Shown here piece by piece: positions 31,001 through 38,324 of a stretch of DNA of 64,000 bases (within the stretch, counting starts at the first letter, position 1; every line of letters starts with the position of its first letter). The notes below the pieces were generated by a model that did no database searches, was not told the origin of the DNA, and worked only from the letters and a program-made list of their open reading frames with translations. Origin of the DNA: Deltaproteobacteria bacterium (GTDB lineage: Bacteria > Myxococcota_A > Polyangia > Nannocystales > Nannocystaceae); the NCBI GenBank assembly GCA_003696955.1, contig RFGU01000023.1, positions 1-64,000 on the forward strand, given 5' to 3'. Both the position numbers and the translations under genes were made by a program.

Positions 31001-33991
31001 CTGCTCGTCGAGGATCTGGCGGAAGTAGTCGAAGGCTGCCGCCGGATCGCCCGATACGCGCTCGGCCAGATCGGCCAATCGCCCGAGCAGCTCCCGCCGT
31101 TCGACGGGGTCTTCGGTGTGGGCGAGCTTCGTCGCCAAGGGCCCGGCGATGTGGCGCTCGTCGCCCGCTTCTTCGTACAGCGCGATCAGGCGCTCGGCGA
31201 TCTCGAGGTCGTCGGGTGCCCCTTCGCGTGCCTTCTCGAGGGCCCGGATCGCCCGATCGGACTTGCCGAGCTTGTCCCGATAGAGGTCGGCGATCTTGAG
31301 CAGCAGGGCCCGCCGTCGATCCGGATCGGCGTTGTCGACTTCGCGCTCGAGCACCCGCACGAACTCGCCCCACTTCTCCTGTTTGCCGTAGAACGCCTCG
31401 AGCCGATCGATGTCACCCTGCTGCAAGTAGAGCTTCTTGAGGGCGTCGTGGGCGCGCCGATTGTTGGGATCCAGTTCGTGCAGCGTCTCCCACGTACGAA
31501 TCGCCGCCTCGGGATCCCCGATCTTGTCGCCGTAGAGCAGGCCGAGCTTGATCAGGTACTGCTGCTTCTTGGCATCGTCCTCCGTGACCTCGATGAGACG
31601 CTCGAGGGTCTCGGCCAGCGCCGGCCAGTCCTTCGCCCGTTCCTGCATGGACTCGAGGTGCTCGAGGGCTTCGAGGTTTCCGGGGTCCACGTCGAGCACC
31701 TGCTGCCAGATGCGGATGGCGATGGCCGGCTTCTTGATCTTGGCCCCCACCGTGCGGGCCATCTCGAGAACACGTTCGCGGCGTTCTTCGGCATCCTCGA
31801 TGAGCTCGATGGCCCGCTGCTGGACGTCGACGAGTTTCTCCCAGTCCCGGCGCCGGGCATAGAGGGCCTGGAGCTTCTCGAGAGCCTCCGGTTGGGAGGG
31901 ATCGACCTCGAGCACCGCCTCGAAACTCTTGATGGCCTCGGCCTGGTTGTTGAACTTGTCGAGGAACAGGTTCCCCGCTTCGAGGTGAAGGCGGACCTTC
32001 TCCGCCGGATCCTCGACGAGATCCGCGCGGCGACGGATCCGACCGATCAGGTCGGGCCACCGCTTCATGGACTCGAACTGCTTCTGCTGCGCTTCGACGA
32101 TCTCGAGCAGCAGGTCCGTGTCGCCCTGCGCCTCGGCGAACTTCTCGAACGCCGAGAGGGTCGTGACGACGAGCCCGGGCTGCTTGAGCTGATCACGGTA
32201 GAGCCGCACGAGTTCCCAATAGAGTTCCGTCTTGCGCGCCGTGTCCTCGTCGGGGAGGTGCTTCAGCTCGTCCTTGATAAGCTCCGCGACGTTGCTCCAC
32301 TTGCCCGCCTGTTCGTACAGCGCCCGCAGTTTCGCCCGGGGATACCGCTTGGTCGGCATGGCGTGGACGGCCTCCCGCCACGCATCCATCGCCCGCTTGC
32401 CACCCTTCTTCTCCGCCGCTTGGGCCTTCTCGATGAGCGCCATCTCCTCCGGCGAGAAGGACTCGTCGCCGAGTTCGACGGGTTCGCCGGAAGGCGCCGC
32501 CTCCTCCGCAGGAGGCTCGGCCGCAGCTTCGGCCGCGGCCGGGGCCTCCTCGGCCGCGGCGGGGGCCGGGGCTTCGGCAGGCGCTTCGGCCGCGGGCTCC
32601 TCCGCGGGCGCTTCTTCGGACGCCTCGGCAGGCGCTTCTTCGGACGCCTCCGCGGGCGTCTCGGCGGTCTCGGCGGCCGCTTCCGGCGCCGCCTCCTCCG
32701 CGGTTTCGGCCCGTGGCGCTTCTGCGGCGGGCTCCTCCTCGGCGGCCGGCGCTTCGGCGGTCGGCTCGGCCGGGGCTTCGGCCTCCGGGCTGGCGGCCGG
32801 GGTCAAGGCGCCGTGTTCGGCCTCGAACGCCTGGAGCACAGGATGGGACGGTGCCAACTCCGCCGCACGCTGGAAGAAGCTCCGAGCGGTCTCCACGTCC
32901 TGGAAGGCGTGCCAGGCCAGGTCGCCGGCGAGCAGCGCCAAGATGGCCTTGTCCACCGGGTCCGAGACGACGGAAAGGCCTCGTTCGGCGAGGGGGATGA
33001 GGCCGTCGGCCTGGCCGCCCTGGGCGGCTTGCTCCTTGAGCAGCCGAAAGGCACCGATGTGCCAGCCGATCTGATCGTCCCCGATGTGGACACCCGTGCC
33101 ATAGGCCGTCTCGAGGGCCTGGCGGTAGAAGTAGGCGGCCATGTCCATGTTGGACATGCGCACGCTCCACATGCTCGCGAACGACCGCAGAAGATCGACC
33201 CGCGCGGCCGCATCCTCGACGAGGGACGCGCGACGGTCCTGGAGCTTTTGAATGTGTTGTAGGTGCCCTGCCTGGGCGAGAAGCGTCTCCGCCAGGAACC
33301 CGGCCTCCTCCTCGAGGGGATAGGCGTCGAGCGCCTTGAACAACAGCGGCAGCAAGCGCGGATCCTCCGGCGACTCCTGTTGGAGGATGCGCGCGGCCTT
33401 CATGAAGGGGCCCGCGACGATGCGGCCGCGACCCGTCACGGTCGCACCGAGGGGGTCGTCCTCTCCCGTGAGGGCTCGAAGCTGGTCGTAGATCGTGTCC
33501 AGGGCAAACTGCCAATTGTTACGATCGTAGAGGACCTCTTGGAATCGCTGCTGGAAGTCCTCGTTCTCGGGCGCCGCCGCCGCCGCCGCTTCGAGGAACT
33601 GCTTCGCCGTGTCGAACTGACCGAGGTTCAACATGGCGCGCCCGTACTCGTAGTTGAGTTCCGCAGCGCGCGCCGGATCCTGGTTCATCTTGATCTCGAG
33701 GGCGGTCAGCTTGCCCACCATCTCGAGGTGCCCCATCTCCCAGAAGATCCGCCGCGCCCGGCCAAGGGCCAAGAGATTGCTTTGGTCGAGCTTGAACGCG
33801 CGCTGATAGCACGTCATCGCCCGCGCACGATCGAGGTAGAGGTCCTCGCTGACGACGGCGAGTTCGAAGAACGCACGCGACTGCGCCGAAGGTTCGGCGA
33901 CGGCCTCGGCTTCGGCCTGCGCTTCGTCGATCACCCGTCCCCAATCGTCGGCGGTGCGGAGACGTTCTTTGATGCTCTGGGTCAGTTCCAT
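22094..33991 (-). CDS. gltI: Giant TPR-repeat protein, AgmK/GltI-like, about 3,965 aa
   Basis: Largest gene of the window and probable counterpart of AgmK/GltI, the giant TPR protein of the Myxococcus gliding complex. Residues 1-395 hold TPR-like helices, 395-505 are an Ala/Glu/Pro-rich linker, then some forty units of about 74 residues follow. Each unit reads roughly 'RW-DL...LLRIG-IYE--LGD-DAAI--Y-RVLE-DP-N-EALEAL-RLYE', i.e. two helical-hairpin repeats. The last 360 or so residues are a distinct non-repeat domain (YLRPKEPGDLTILNVKVDNQ region). No signal peptide or membrane segment is visible, so it is probably cytoplasmic. ATG 33991 is used (AGGAA about 11 bp upstream); GTG 34018 would add nine residues. 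A promoter lies at 34048-34076. Identity as GltI rests on size, repeat type and synteny. Confidence 0.85.
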   Translation of the reverse strand: MELTQSIKERLRTADDWGRVIDEAQAEAEAVAEPSAQSRAFFELAVVSEDLYLDRARAMTCYQRAFKLDQSNLLALGRARRIFWEMGHLEMVGKLTALEIKMNQDPARAAELNYEYGRAMLNLGQFDTAKQFLEAAAAAAPENEDFQQRFQEVLYDRNNWQFALDTIYDQLRALTGEDDPLGATVTGRGRIVAGPFMKAARILQQESPEDPRLLPLLFKALDAYPLEEEAGFLAETLLAQAGHLQHIQKLQDRRASLVEDAAARVDLLRSFASMWSVRMSNMDMAAYFYRQALETAYGTGVHIGDDQIGWHIGAFRLLKEQAAQGGQADGLIPLAERGLSVVSDPVDKAILALLAGDLAWHAFQDVETARSFFQRAAELAPSHPVLQAFEAEHGALTPAASPEAEAPAEPTAEAPAAEEEPAAEAPRAETAEEAAPEAAAETAETPAEASEEAPAEASEEAPAEEPAAEAPAEAPAPAAAEEAPAAAEAAAEPPAEEAAPSGEPVELGDESFSPEEMALIEKAQAAEKKGGKRAMDAWREAVHAMPTKRYPRAKLRALYEQAGKWSNVAELIKDELKHLPDEDTARKTELYWELVRLYRDQLKQPGLVVTTLSAFEKFAEAQGDTDLLLEIVEAQQKQFESMKRWPDLIGRIRRRADLVEDPAEKVRLHLEAGNLFLDKFNNQAEAIKSFEAVLEVDPSQPEALEKLQALYARRRDWEKLVDVQQRAIELIEDAEERRERVLEMARTVGAKIKKPAIAIRIWQQVLDVDPGNLEALEHLESMQERAKDWPALAETLERLIEVTEDDAKKQQYLIKLGLLYGDKIGDPEAAIRTWETLHELDPNNRRAHDALKKLYLQQGDIDRLEAFYGKQEKWGEFVRVLEREVDNADPDRRRALLLKIADLYRDKLGKSDRAIRALEKAREGAPDDLEIAERLIALYEEAGDERHIAGPLATKLAHTEDPVERRELLGRLADLAERVSGDPAAAFDYFRQILDEQPDDAVAFENLVRLNETVGRSADLVASLEKAISSLGDTRESLPLRHELARLYEQDLQDLERALAVNQAILDIDPEDAQALASLERAYIALGRETDLLEVLGTKLSLAETDEDRRSIQARIGSIHEQLGNHDEAIAAYQAVLDTGVEDPAVLAALDRIYEGLERWEELAGILERELAVTGEEDAGRRAQLTLRLAAIAQDRLGDSTRAIELLRQVLDHDFANAEARERLERLLEVPEYECEVARILMPIYESLEDWANLVRCLDVLARAAEDLSERSGLLRRAGGILAQALGDLGQAFDRYAAALETDPTDADARAAFEEIAELEQRWQDVAALYEKIASGDLPADVSSDLYARLAALYEARIGDVDKAIANYERAVEIDPTRRDLLEALERLYQQQERWQDLLEVYRRQVDLEQDPEARLALRSKIAYLQEEMLQDVEGAIATYGEILADDPENLQAIAALERLYAATERWSDLADNLSRQLSLRQEPDAVLSLSLRLGELQLRKLDQPGLAVETYRRVLDLSPQEPTALAALEELLDNPDYQLEVARILEPIYRSANDWNKLIGVYEIMASHALEPAEKIRLLHQIGELYEILGDKLEAAFDAYARALKEDPANADTQQRLESLAQQSGRYEGLVELYEQVADEVVDDALKIQMLTKVAQLAETALADPSKAAATYQKILEVDPSNFDAIDALIEVHRRANQFDELVAAVVRKAEMLDDPDARKQLLLYAANIRDEVQSNPEGAIDLYRQVLAVDDADATALDALERILIQLERWEELKDVYQRKTELAQDPAERKRLLYVLGQVYERELDDVDRAIDTYQSILDLDPMDYDAIVALDRLYEKAERWLDQMQILERAAEIVEDTAEQVALRYRIGRLWETQLGDMVRAIESYRDVLGRDFQHADTIAALDLIAHGDVEPMAAAEVLAPLYEQLAEWDRLVDLYEVMAKHEEDPERRVERLHRIADIYERQLGEYDKAFDVYARALEVDPASEVTIEQLERLAEATGEWKKLADLLAAQVDRLLDPAQKVGMLLRIAQMQETRLGDLDAAVERYQQVLEEDPECIEALDALDRIYEASERWDDLVSNLRRRVNITGDEAQVIDLYFRIGQITQLRLGDTARALDAYREILNLDPNHGPTLQALELLFAEGEHQNEIAEILEPIYHEQERWDALVKLGETKLGTLEDPIDRLAVVQNVAEICEHKLGDIGEAYIWWLRAYMDDPLNEQVTAEMERLAEATQEWGHIVAVGEQILESDPSPEIRKAVLMRSAKVLDEHLHDYDAAVEAYRGVLEIDPDNAEALAALDRIYEATGRSAELAEILGRRIQLTVDPEQLIDLYMRLGQTYERDLGSPEQAISAYKQVLEQDPGNRPALERLEELFLAEQRWEDLFEVYQKIADTAHTDEEMADCYQRMAKIASDALDRPSDAIDLWARVLDLRGEDPLALDELARLYEAAGRWDELVEILERRVYVLEDPADKVGVYQTMGRVYAEHLDRERAALDAWLNALELDPTNPVTLEALEQIYETNQAWVELVDVLETTRGLGVETIGADRMLEVAAKIGRIQGEYLMQTEAAIEAWHEVLEHDPGNMEALEALENLYTQEARWGEAVQVLEKKVAALTDPEAKIEVLFQIAAIWEDQIGDKMQAAGAYMEILEIDPTNLRASEALEAIYRESEDWAALAELLITRAEVLEDRDAKVACLQSAAKVLEENLEDPDTAFQLLQLAFNEDYTNETTARELERLATETGKWSELLNEYNGLVQQIEDPMERCELWVKIGRWYAEHLQRPDYGIQALEKALELNPESVSALRELASFYRRGGDMQKLAETLARIVPLEQEPSEQASVLLELAQVQETGLGDAAAAIESYRRVLEVDPENMQALEALARLHEQLGEWNDLVAVLRRQAELTDDPDAALAIRKRIGEIQETSLADADAAIETYRDILASEPTDREALGALERLYLARGEIDAYLDILEAELDAAVDPEEQIGIYDKMARVLVETANDPERAAEALEKIVMLDPSRLDAYERLEELYRAQERWSELVDTYRRHADATEDVAVRVQALRAAAEVYRNEIEDVDRAIDTYREILSLAPDDFDAANTLSQLQERIEDWGGAIDTMGRLVELTDAPEARVELLTRMGNVLHAKLGDTETAELRLNQALEIDPTHVPAFKLLAEIYKGRGDWLKAARTLQKAAECSNNLLEKTTFLAEAGFIYLEELEEPDQARAIFDQVMELDPEHVKVGRILGQMYFDEGNYEKAAPILEMLTRKAETLDLDPDELKRLYLSAARAERELGQTEKALKQYQRAYDVDSTDYDVLSGMADLLFDAQEWDKAFRLYQTILVQHRDVLSDDETVRVYHRLGAIKGQQGEKRKALNYFEKALEIDPHHRPTLEAMIELQQEAGDWEGVISAKRALAEVAESGDEQFDLYRDIAKIYLEKIGNKDKAAEALERALEIKPVDYPALHELLDLYTNAKRWEDAVRILERIVEIEQDPLRRSRYNYTIAVLLRDELGAHDEAIDRFNQVLDDDPSMLKAFQAIDSMVTKTKDWKTLERSYRKMLKRLPQEGFDELKITLWHNLGEIYRSRLKDFKAAAAAFDVATKLDPDNIERHIMLAELYETLMRDNPAEFVDAAVRQHQVLIAHEPFRYASYHALFNIYQSAGQIDKAYCVAMVLNFLKKATPQEEAFFQQYHRQELVQARQRLGEEVLRRHVFHPDEDIYLTGILGLVAPAIAAWQARDLPPTIKKKERIDITADPSFFSRYAKYVKDVVNLPQPDVYLRPKEPGDLTILNVKVDNQVRPSMVVFQNLLRNKSEKHLVFALGRYMMDLYLPHYAYVVLDRSPQSLKQVFMACLLIAGMPVQGDQAALGQIAREITARMPAGAVDQIRSLIKKFVDAGGSTDVKRWAAAAELTNYRVGMLLCGDLTAAAQMISHEQVMLGSTMSPKDKIKELVLYCLSEDFFAARRAIGVHVG

Positions 33992-34018
33992 TGGGGCCCG
34001 TTCCTGCGTCGTTTGCAC

Positions 34019-34481
34019 GGAAATTCGGTCGTTTTGCGGCCGGTCCGAATGTACACGTCCGGCCGCGGCCCTTCAACGAGAACCGGCCCCTATCAGGGGG
34101 TACGACGGTGTCGGTGCATGCCGCAGTCGCGGATCGAGGCGAGGGTTCTGCGAGCCGATGCGTCGCGCCGTGCCCCCCACCGCGGGGCGTCGTTCCCATC
34201 GTGGTCGCGGACCGGGCAACGGCCAGCGAGCCGGAGCCGACGGGGCCTCCACCGCCGCACCTCGTTGCAACGGAACGCGCCCCGCGCCTTCGCGGCGCCA
34301 CGGGGGCCTACGGCCCGTTACGTCGACGGGCAGGCGACGTGCACCCCCCACGTCGTGCGTGGCCGGCGTCGCCCATCGGCAACCGATCCGCACCGGCTTC
34401 CACCCGCGCCCCCTCGTCGGGCCACCGCCCCAGCCGTAGGGCCTTGGCGCCCCGGCCCGCCGCCCGCGGCGACGGTACCGA
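34019..34481. other. Intergenic region ahead of the giant TPR gene
   Basis: No gene is supported here; forward frames across it are shadows. It carries the giant gene's promoter (34048-34076). The left half beyond that promoter is GC-rich with small hairpins such as CGCCG-CGGG-CGGCG near 34459, which might help end transcription of the lipoprotein gene at 34482, but none is convincing. Confidence 0.5.
34048..34076 (-). promoter_or_regulatory. Promoter of the giant TPR gene
   Basis: On the minus strand TTGAAG (34076-34071) and TACATT (34053-34048) are separated by exactly 17 bp. It would give a leader of about 50 nt. This supports separate transcription of the giant gene rather than read-through only. 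Confidence 0.6.
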
Positions 34482-35387
34482 TCAGATGACGTCCTGCATG
34501 CGCGCCATCGTGTCGTTCGCCGCCTTCTTCTTGTCCTCGGGGACGTCGGCGCCAGCCTTTTGCAGGAAGGCGTTGAGCGCTTCGATGGCCTCGGTCCGCT
34601 TACGGAGCTGTGCGTACGCCATGCCAAGGCCGAAGAGGACGTCCACCATGTCCGGATCGATGGCCTTGGCCTTCTCGAAGGCCTCCACCGCCTCCTTGGG
34701 CTTGTTCAGGGAGAGATACGCGCGCCCAAGGCCGTTCCACATGCGGGCGTCCTTGGGGTTCACCTTCGCACCGGCGTCGAGCACCGCCATGGCCACGTTG
34801 GCAAACCCGTAGTCGATGTACATGTTGCCGAGGTCGACGAACGCCGGGCTGAAGTCCGGCCGCAGCTCGATGACCTTGCGGTACGCCTCGTCGGCCTTGC
34901 GTGGCTGATCGAGTTTCTCGTGGATGAACCCGATCTTGTACAGCGCCCGGTAGTGCTTGGGGTTGATTTCCAGGGCCTTCTGGAAGGCGGCGAGCGCCTC
35001 TTGATACTTCGCCTCTCGTTCGGCCTGCGTGGTCGCCCCACGGGCCTGCTCGAGCAACACCGAGCCGAGTTGGTAGGCGTAGTCCGCGTTGGGCTCCTCC
35101 CCCATGTGCTGAATCGCGGCCTCGAACTCCTTCTGAGCGTCCACCAGCTTGCCTTGCTTGCGATAGATCTGACCGAGGACGAAGTGGGCCTGCGCGTGGG
35201 TCGGATCGATCTCGATGGCCTCCTTGAGCGCTTTCTCTGCGGCCGACATGTTCTTCTTCTCGAAGAACTCGATGCCTTCGTTCATCCGATTGATCGACTG
35301 AACCCGGCTACGGCTTTGCAACTTGCACGCCGTGACGGTCGGCGCAGCGAGGGAGAACGCAACGAGGAGGGCGAAGGTGCGACGCAT
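34482..35387 (-). CDS. TPR lipoprotein, 301 aa
   Basis: Predicted outer-membrane or periplasmic lipoprotein scaffold. The signal peptide MRRTFALLVAFSLAAPTVTAC has lipobox VTAC with the lipidated Cys at 21. The mature chain is a TPR array of about seven units (AEKALKEAIEIDPTHAQAHF, AYRKVIELRPDFSPAFVDLG, AFEKAKAIDPDMVDVLFGLG and so on), ending with a short Lys/Ala helix. AAGGAA lies about 8 bp before ATG 35387, and a near-consensus promoter is at 35443-35471. It lies between the GltI- and GltG-like genes; it resembles AglT in design but is shorter than the other AglT-like gene at 38576-40069. Confidence 0.85.
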   Translation of the reverse strand: MRRTFALLVAFSLAAPTVTACKLQSRSRVQSINRMNEGIEFFEKKNMSAAEKALKEAIEIDPTHAQAHFVLGQIYRKQGKLVDAQKEFEAAIQHMGEEPNADYAYQLGSVLLEQARGATTQAEREAKYQEALAAFQKALEINPKHYRALYKIGFIHEKLDQPRKADEAYRKVIELRPDFSPAFVDLGNMYIDYGFANVAMAVLDAGAKVNPKDARMWNGLGRAYLSLNKPKEAVEAFEKAKAIDPDMVDVLFGLGMAYAQLRKRTEAIEALNAFLQKAGADVPEDKKKAANDTMARMQDVI

Positions 35388-35442
35388 GGGACGATTCCTT
35401 GGGGGATGGCGGACCTTCCGGAGCGAACCGGGGAGCCGAGGC

Positions 35443-35471
35443 ATCATACCGAGGGGCCTTCCTGGTGACAA
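35443..35471 (-). promoter_or_regulatory. Near-consensus promoter of the TPR lipoprotein gene
   Basis: On the minus strand TTGTCA (35471-35466) and TATGAT (35448-35443) are 17 bp apart, the best sigma70-type match in the window. The predicted leader is about 50 nt. The remaining 380-bp gap to gltG (35388-35767) contains this promoter and the hairpin at 35701-35746 and nothing else I can support. Confidence 0.75.
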
Positions 35472-35700
35472 CCGCGCCAACCGGGCACGACGTCCCGGCG
35501 GAGCCCCTACCCGCGCGGGTGCCCCCCTCGCCGGTCTCCGTCGGTGGGGTCCGCGCATCCCCCGCTTCGGGCGTGCTCGCGCACCCAGGTGGCTGGGTCG
35601 CCCCCCGCGGCCCCGTTCGCCGACCGAGGTTTCGACCGCACACCCTACGCCCCGGCCCCGCGTACGGCGGGCGAGTTCGGCCCTTCCGAACGACACGAAA

Positions 35701-35746
35701 GTGCCCGAGCCGCCTCCCGGAAGCCCGGGGCGGCGGCTCGTGGCAC
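35701..35746 (-). terminator. Terminator hairpin after the gltG-like gene
   Basis: CGAGCCGCC pairs with GGCGGCTCG; outside it GTGCC pairs with GGCAC across a bulge, and inside it CCCGG pairs with CCGGG. It begins about 20 bp after the gltG stop, and on the minus strand it is followed by a short TTT. It is strong enough to end the gltG transcript. Confidence 0.7.
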
Positions 35747-35767
35747 CCGCGATACGGACGTAACCGA

Positions 35768-37837
35768 TCAGCCGGGCTCGAGGAGGAACGGGTACGAGAC
35801 GACCACGTTCCCGCCCCCCCGCGGCTTGGGGAACTTCCAGCGCCGCACCGCCTTGGCGATGCAATTGGCCACCGCGCGGTCCTTGATCGTCGACTCCTGG
35901 ACGACGGCCACGGGCACCTTACCCGTCGGACCGATGGTGAACTGGATCTTGACGCGGCCCTTGAGGTTGGGATTACGCGAAAGTCCTTGGTTGTAGCAGT
36001 GACGCACCTCGTTGATGTGCGACCGGACGATGCGGCGGATGACGTCCTTGTCGATGGCACCCTTGACGTTCGCCTTGGCCTGACGGACGCGCGGCACCCG
36101 CTTGCCCTTGCCGCCGAAGCCGGCACCGGAGCCGCGACCGTAGCCGCTGCCGGTACCGCCGCCGCCGCCCTTGCCGATGAGGCCCGTGTTGCCCAGGCCG
36201 ATCGTGCCCTCACCGGTACCACCGCCGCCGCGACCCGTGCCCACCAGACCAAGACCACCTACGCCGTAGGCCTCGCCGATCTCCGTACCGGTCAGGCCAC
36301 CCCACACGTCCTCGTCGTCGTTGCCCACGGCGAAGGCTGCACCGTAGGGCGATGCGAGGAAGTGGCCGGACTGCTGTTGCATGACACCGAGGATGCCGGC
36401 GTTGCGTGCCATCATCTCGGGATCGAAGTTCCGCGCCATCTGCGGGATGGCGTCCTTCGGCCCCTTCATGGCGTAGAGGCCGGACGGCTTCTTGGAGGTG
36501 GGCTTGCCCATCTTGCCCTCCTCGCCCTTGTGGCGCTGGCCCGTACCACCGGCCTCGTCGTCCGAGTTCTCCTGCTCGGGCGGGGGTTCCTCCTCCGGCG
36601 TCTCGTCCGGCTGGTTCATGTAACCCACGAACCGGTTCTCGGCCATGAGTTCGTCGAGGTTCAGGTTACGCGCCTCCTCCGGAATCAGGTGGGTGAGCAC
36701 CAGGAAGGTGCCGATGACCACCAGCGAGATGCCGTTGTAGATCCAGAAGGGCTTGTCGGTCTCCGACTTGCCGGCGATCACCTTGCCCGGCGGCACCGAG
36801 TTCACGTGGAAGACGATGTCGTTGTACTTGACCCGGCAGCTCGCACCCGGCGGTAGGGGGAAGGAGTACGAAGATCCCGCTGCACCTGCGCGTCCGGACG
36901 AGACGAGCTCTTGGAGGGAGATCTTCTGTCCGTCGAGCATGCACTCGCCGGTCATGTCCTTGGTGAAGTTGAGCAGGAATTCGTGCTCGCTCGAACGCAC
37001 CAAGGGGAACGCCACGGGATCGGGCAGGTTGTTGCCCGGCACGTGGAACACGGCGTGGTGCCCTTCACCGATGGTGTAGTTCTTGAGTTCCTCGTCCTGC
37101 AGGCGGACGACGCCCACGGCAAAGGGTACGAGGCCCAACAGGGCCAGGGCGACGCCGAGGCCGCCGAGCCCCGTGCCCGGGCGCTTGGGCAGCGGGCGGC
37201 CGAACTCTTGAGCTTCCTCGACCTGCTTCTTGTAGGCGTCCCAATCTTGGTTGACGTCGTTGATGAACAGTCCGGCGCCCGCCAGGATCAGCACCCCGCC
37301 GACGCCCATCCAGATGGGGGCCGACTTCCGCTTGGTCTTCACCTGTCCGACGTGCTGCACGTCGAGGACGGTCCGGCCGTACATCGCGACGACCTCGGCG
37401 ACCCGGCTGCCGTCTTGGCGCTCGACCTCGCTCGGGTCGATTTGGATCACGGGTGCCGCCGCGGCCGCGGCCGCGGGCGCCGCTGCGCGGGCTGCCGCGT
37501 GGGCCGGGGCCGCCGGTTGCGGGGCCGGGGCCGCCGCTTCGACGAAGCCGACCTCCACACGGTACGGGCCGAACTCGAGCACGTCGCCGTCGTGCAGGAC
37601 TGCGTTCTTGTCGACCCGCTCGCCATTGAGGATCGTGCCCGTGGGTGCACCGAGGTCGACCACGCGCACGTCGTTGCCGCGCACCTCGATGACCGCGTGC
37701 ATACGAGCGACGGAGTCGTCGTCGAGGAACAACGAACTCGACTTGAGCTTGCCGATCTTGATGTTGGGCTGATCGAGGGTCTTCGTTTCGACGAGTTGGC
37801 CGTCGCGGTAGACGGAGAGACGGAGGGACTGGGGCAT
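35768..37837 (-). CDS. gltG: FHA protein with AgmX/PglI C-terminal domain, GltG-like, 689 aa
   Basis: Probable inner-membrane energy-transducing subunit of the Glt envelope complex. Residues 1-95 are an FHA domain (IKIGKLKSSSLFLDDDSVAR, then APTGTILNGERV), 100-130 an Ala/Pro linker, with membrane helices at about 173-193, 224-246 and 364-384. After an acidic and then Gly-rich stretch (LVGTGRGGGGTGEGTIGLGN at 531-550), residues 595-689 form the TonB-like AgmX/PglI domain with VRSHINEVRHCYNQGL, GRVKIQFTIGPTGKV and VRRWKFPKP. GltG of Myxococcus likewise has a cytoplasmic FHA domain and a periplasmic TonB-like tail. AgmX/GltJ would have a zinc-finger/GYF head instead. ATG 37837 starts the FHA domain directly; the upstream in-frame extension is Arg/Pro-rich and unlikely. 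Confidence 0.9.
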   Translation of the reverse strand: MPQSLRLSVYRDGQLVETKTLDQPNIKIGKLKSSSLFLDDDSVARMHAVIEVRGNDVRVVDLGAPTGTILNGERVDKNAVLHDGDVLEFGPYRVEVGFVEAAAPAPQPAAPAHAAARAAAPAAAAAAAPVIQIDPSEVERQDGSRVAEVVAMYGRTVLDVQHVGQVKTKRKSAPIWMGVGGVLILAGAGLFINDVNQDWDAYKKQVEEAQEFGRPLPKRPGTGLGGLGVALALLGLVPFAVGVVRLQDEELKNYTIGEGHHAVFHVPGNNLPDPVAFPLVRSSEHEFLLNFTKDMTGECMLDGQKISLQELVSSGRAGAAGSSYSFPLPPGASCRVKYNDIVFHVNSVPPGKVIAGKSETDKPFWIYNGISLVVIGTFLVLTHLIPEEARNLNLDELMAENRFVGYMNQPDETPEEEPPPEQENSDDEAGGTGQRHKGEEGKMGKPTSKKPSGLYAMKGPKDAIPQMARNFDPEMMARNAGILGVMQQQSGHFLASPYGAAFAVGNDDEDVWGGLTGTEIGEAYGVGGLGLVGTGRGGGGTGEGTIGLGNTGLIGKGGGGGTGSGYGRGSGAGFGGKGKRVPRVRQAKANVKGAIDKDVIRRIVRSHINEVRHCYNQGLSRNPNLKGRVKIQFTIGPTGKVPVAVVQESTIKDRAVANCIAKAVRRWKFPKPRGGGNVVVSYPFLLEPG

Positions 37838-37934
37838 GGTGTCGGAACCTTGCTCGGTGGGGCGTTCGGGGGGACGGACTCGCCGAGCGGGAAAAAGTTC
37901 CGCCTGGCAGCCCAACAGATTGTGAGGGATCGCA

Positions 37935-37960
37935 CGCCGGTCGGGGGGGGACGACCGGCG
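37935..37960 (-). terminator. Hairpin after the small GltF-position gene
   Basis: CGCCGGTCG and CGACCGGCG form a perfect 9-bp stem with an 8-nt loop, starting 6 bp after the stop of the 87-residue gene. No T-run follows. It lies just upstream of gltG and may reduce read-through. Confidence 0.6.
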
Positions 37961-37966
37961 CGTGAG

Positions 37967-38230
37967 CTAGACGTCGTTGGCCATCTTGATGAGTTCCGGC
38001 AGGAAGTGGGGCCGGATCTGGATCAGGCTGGCGTGCTTGACACGGCCACGGCTGGCGATGTTGGCGCCTTCCGGCGACAGGACTTCACCTTCGACGTTGT
38101 CGTCTTCGAAGTCGTAGATCGTGGTGCCGGAGGCATCGCGACCCACGAGGGCGGCTGCGTCGGCGTCCTGATCGGAGGCCGGGGCGACGGTGGCAACCAC
38201 GAGGGCGAGCATGGCGGTCGTGATGGGCAT
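37967..38230 (-). CDS. Small exported protein next to gltG, 87 aa
   Basis: Small protein in the position of gltF in the Myxococcus gltD-E-F-G order. ATG 38230 has AAGGAG about 9 bp upstream. It begins with a hydrophobic signal segment (TTAMLALVVATVAPAS). The mature part has TTIYDFEDDNVEGEVLSPEG and then a basic KHASLIQIRPHFLPELIKMA. The 'FEDDnvEGEvl-P-G ... LI-IR--F-PE--K' pattern is one I remember from small proteins encoded beside AgmX/PglI-type genes in this phylum. Its function is unknown. It lies between hairpins on both sides, so its expression may be set independently. Confidence 0.75.
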   Translation of the reverse strand: MPITTAMLALVVATVAPASDQDADAAALVGRDASGTTIYDFEDDNVEGEVLSPEGANIASRGRVKHASLIQIRPHFLPELIKMANDV

Positions 38231-38280
38231 GACGGACTTCTCCTTGGGGCTGACCCGTGCGACGGGCTTTGGGTCCAGGC

Positions 38281-38324
38281 TACCCCAGGCGGGGCGCTGG
38301 GGTAAAGCGCGAAGCTGGCTTCGC
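38281..38324 (-). promoter_or_regulatory. Two adjacent perfect inverted repeats upstream of the small gene
   Basis: TACCCCAG (38281-38288) is matched by CTGGGGTA (38297-38304), an 8-bp stem with an 8-nt loop. Five bases further is GCGAAGC-TG-GCTTCGC (38309-38324). Both lie 50-95 bp upstream of the 87-residue gene. They could be an operator, an RNA processing site or attenuating hairpins in the transcript arriving from the gltE side. Confidence 0.5.

Noticed and set aside
22103-33262. Several long forward frames opposite the giant TPR gene
   Set aside because: They mirror the repeats, as expected when the coding strand is a periodic, stop-poor GC-rich sequence.
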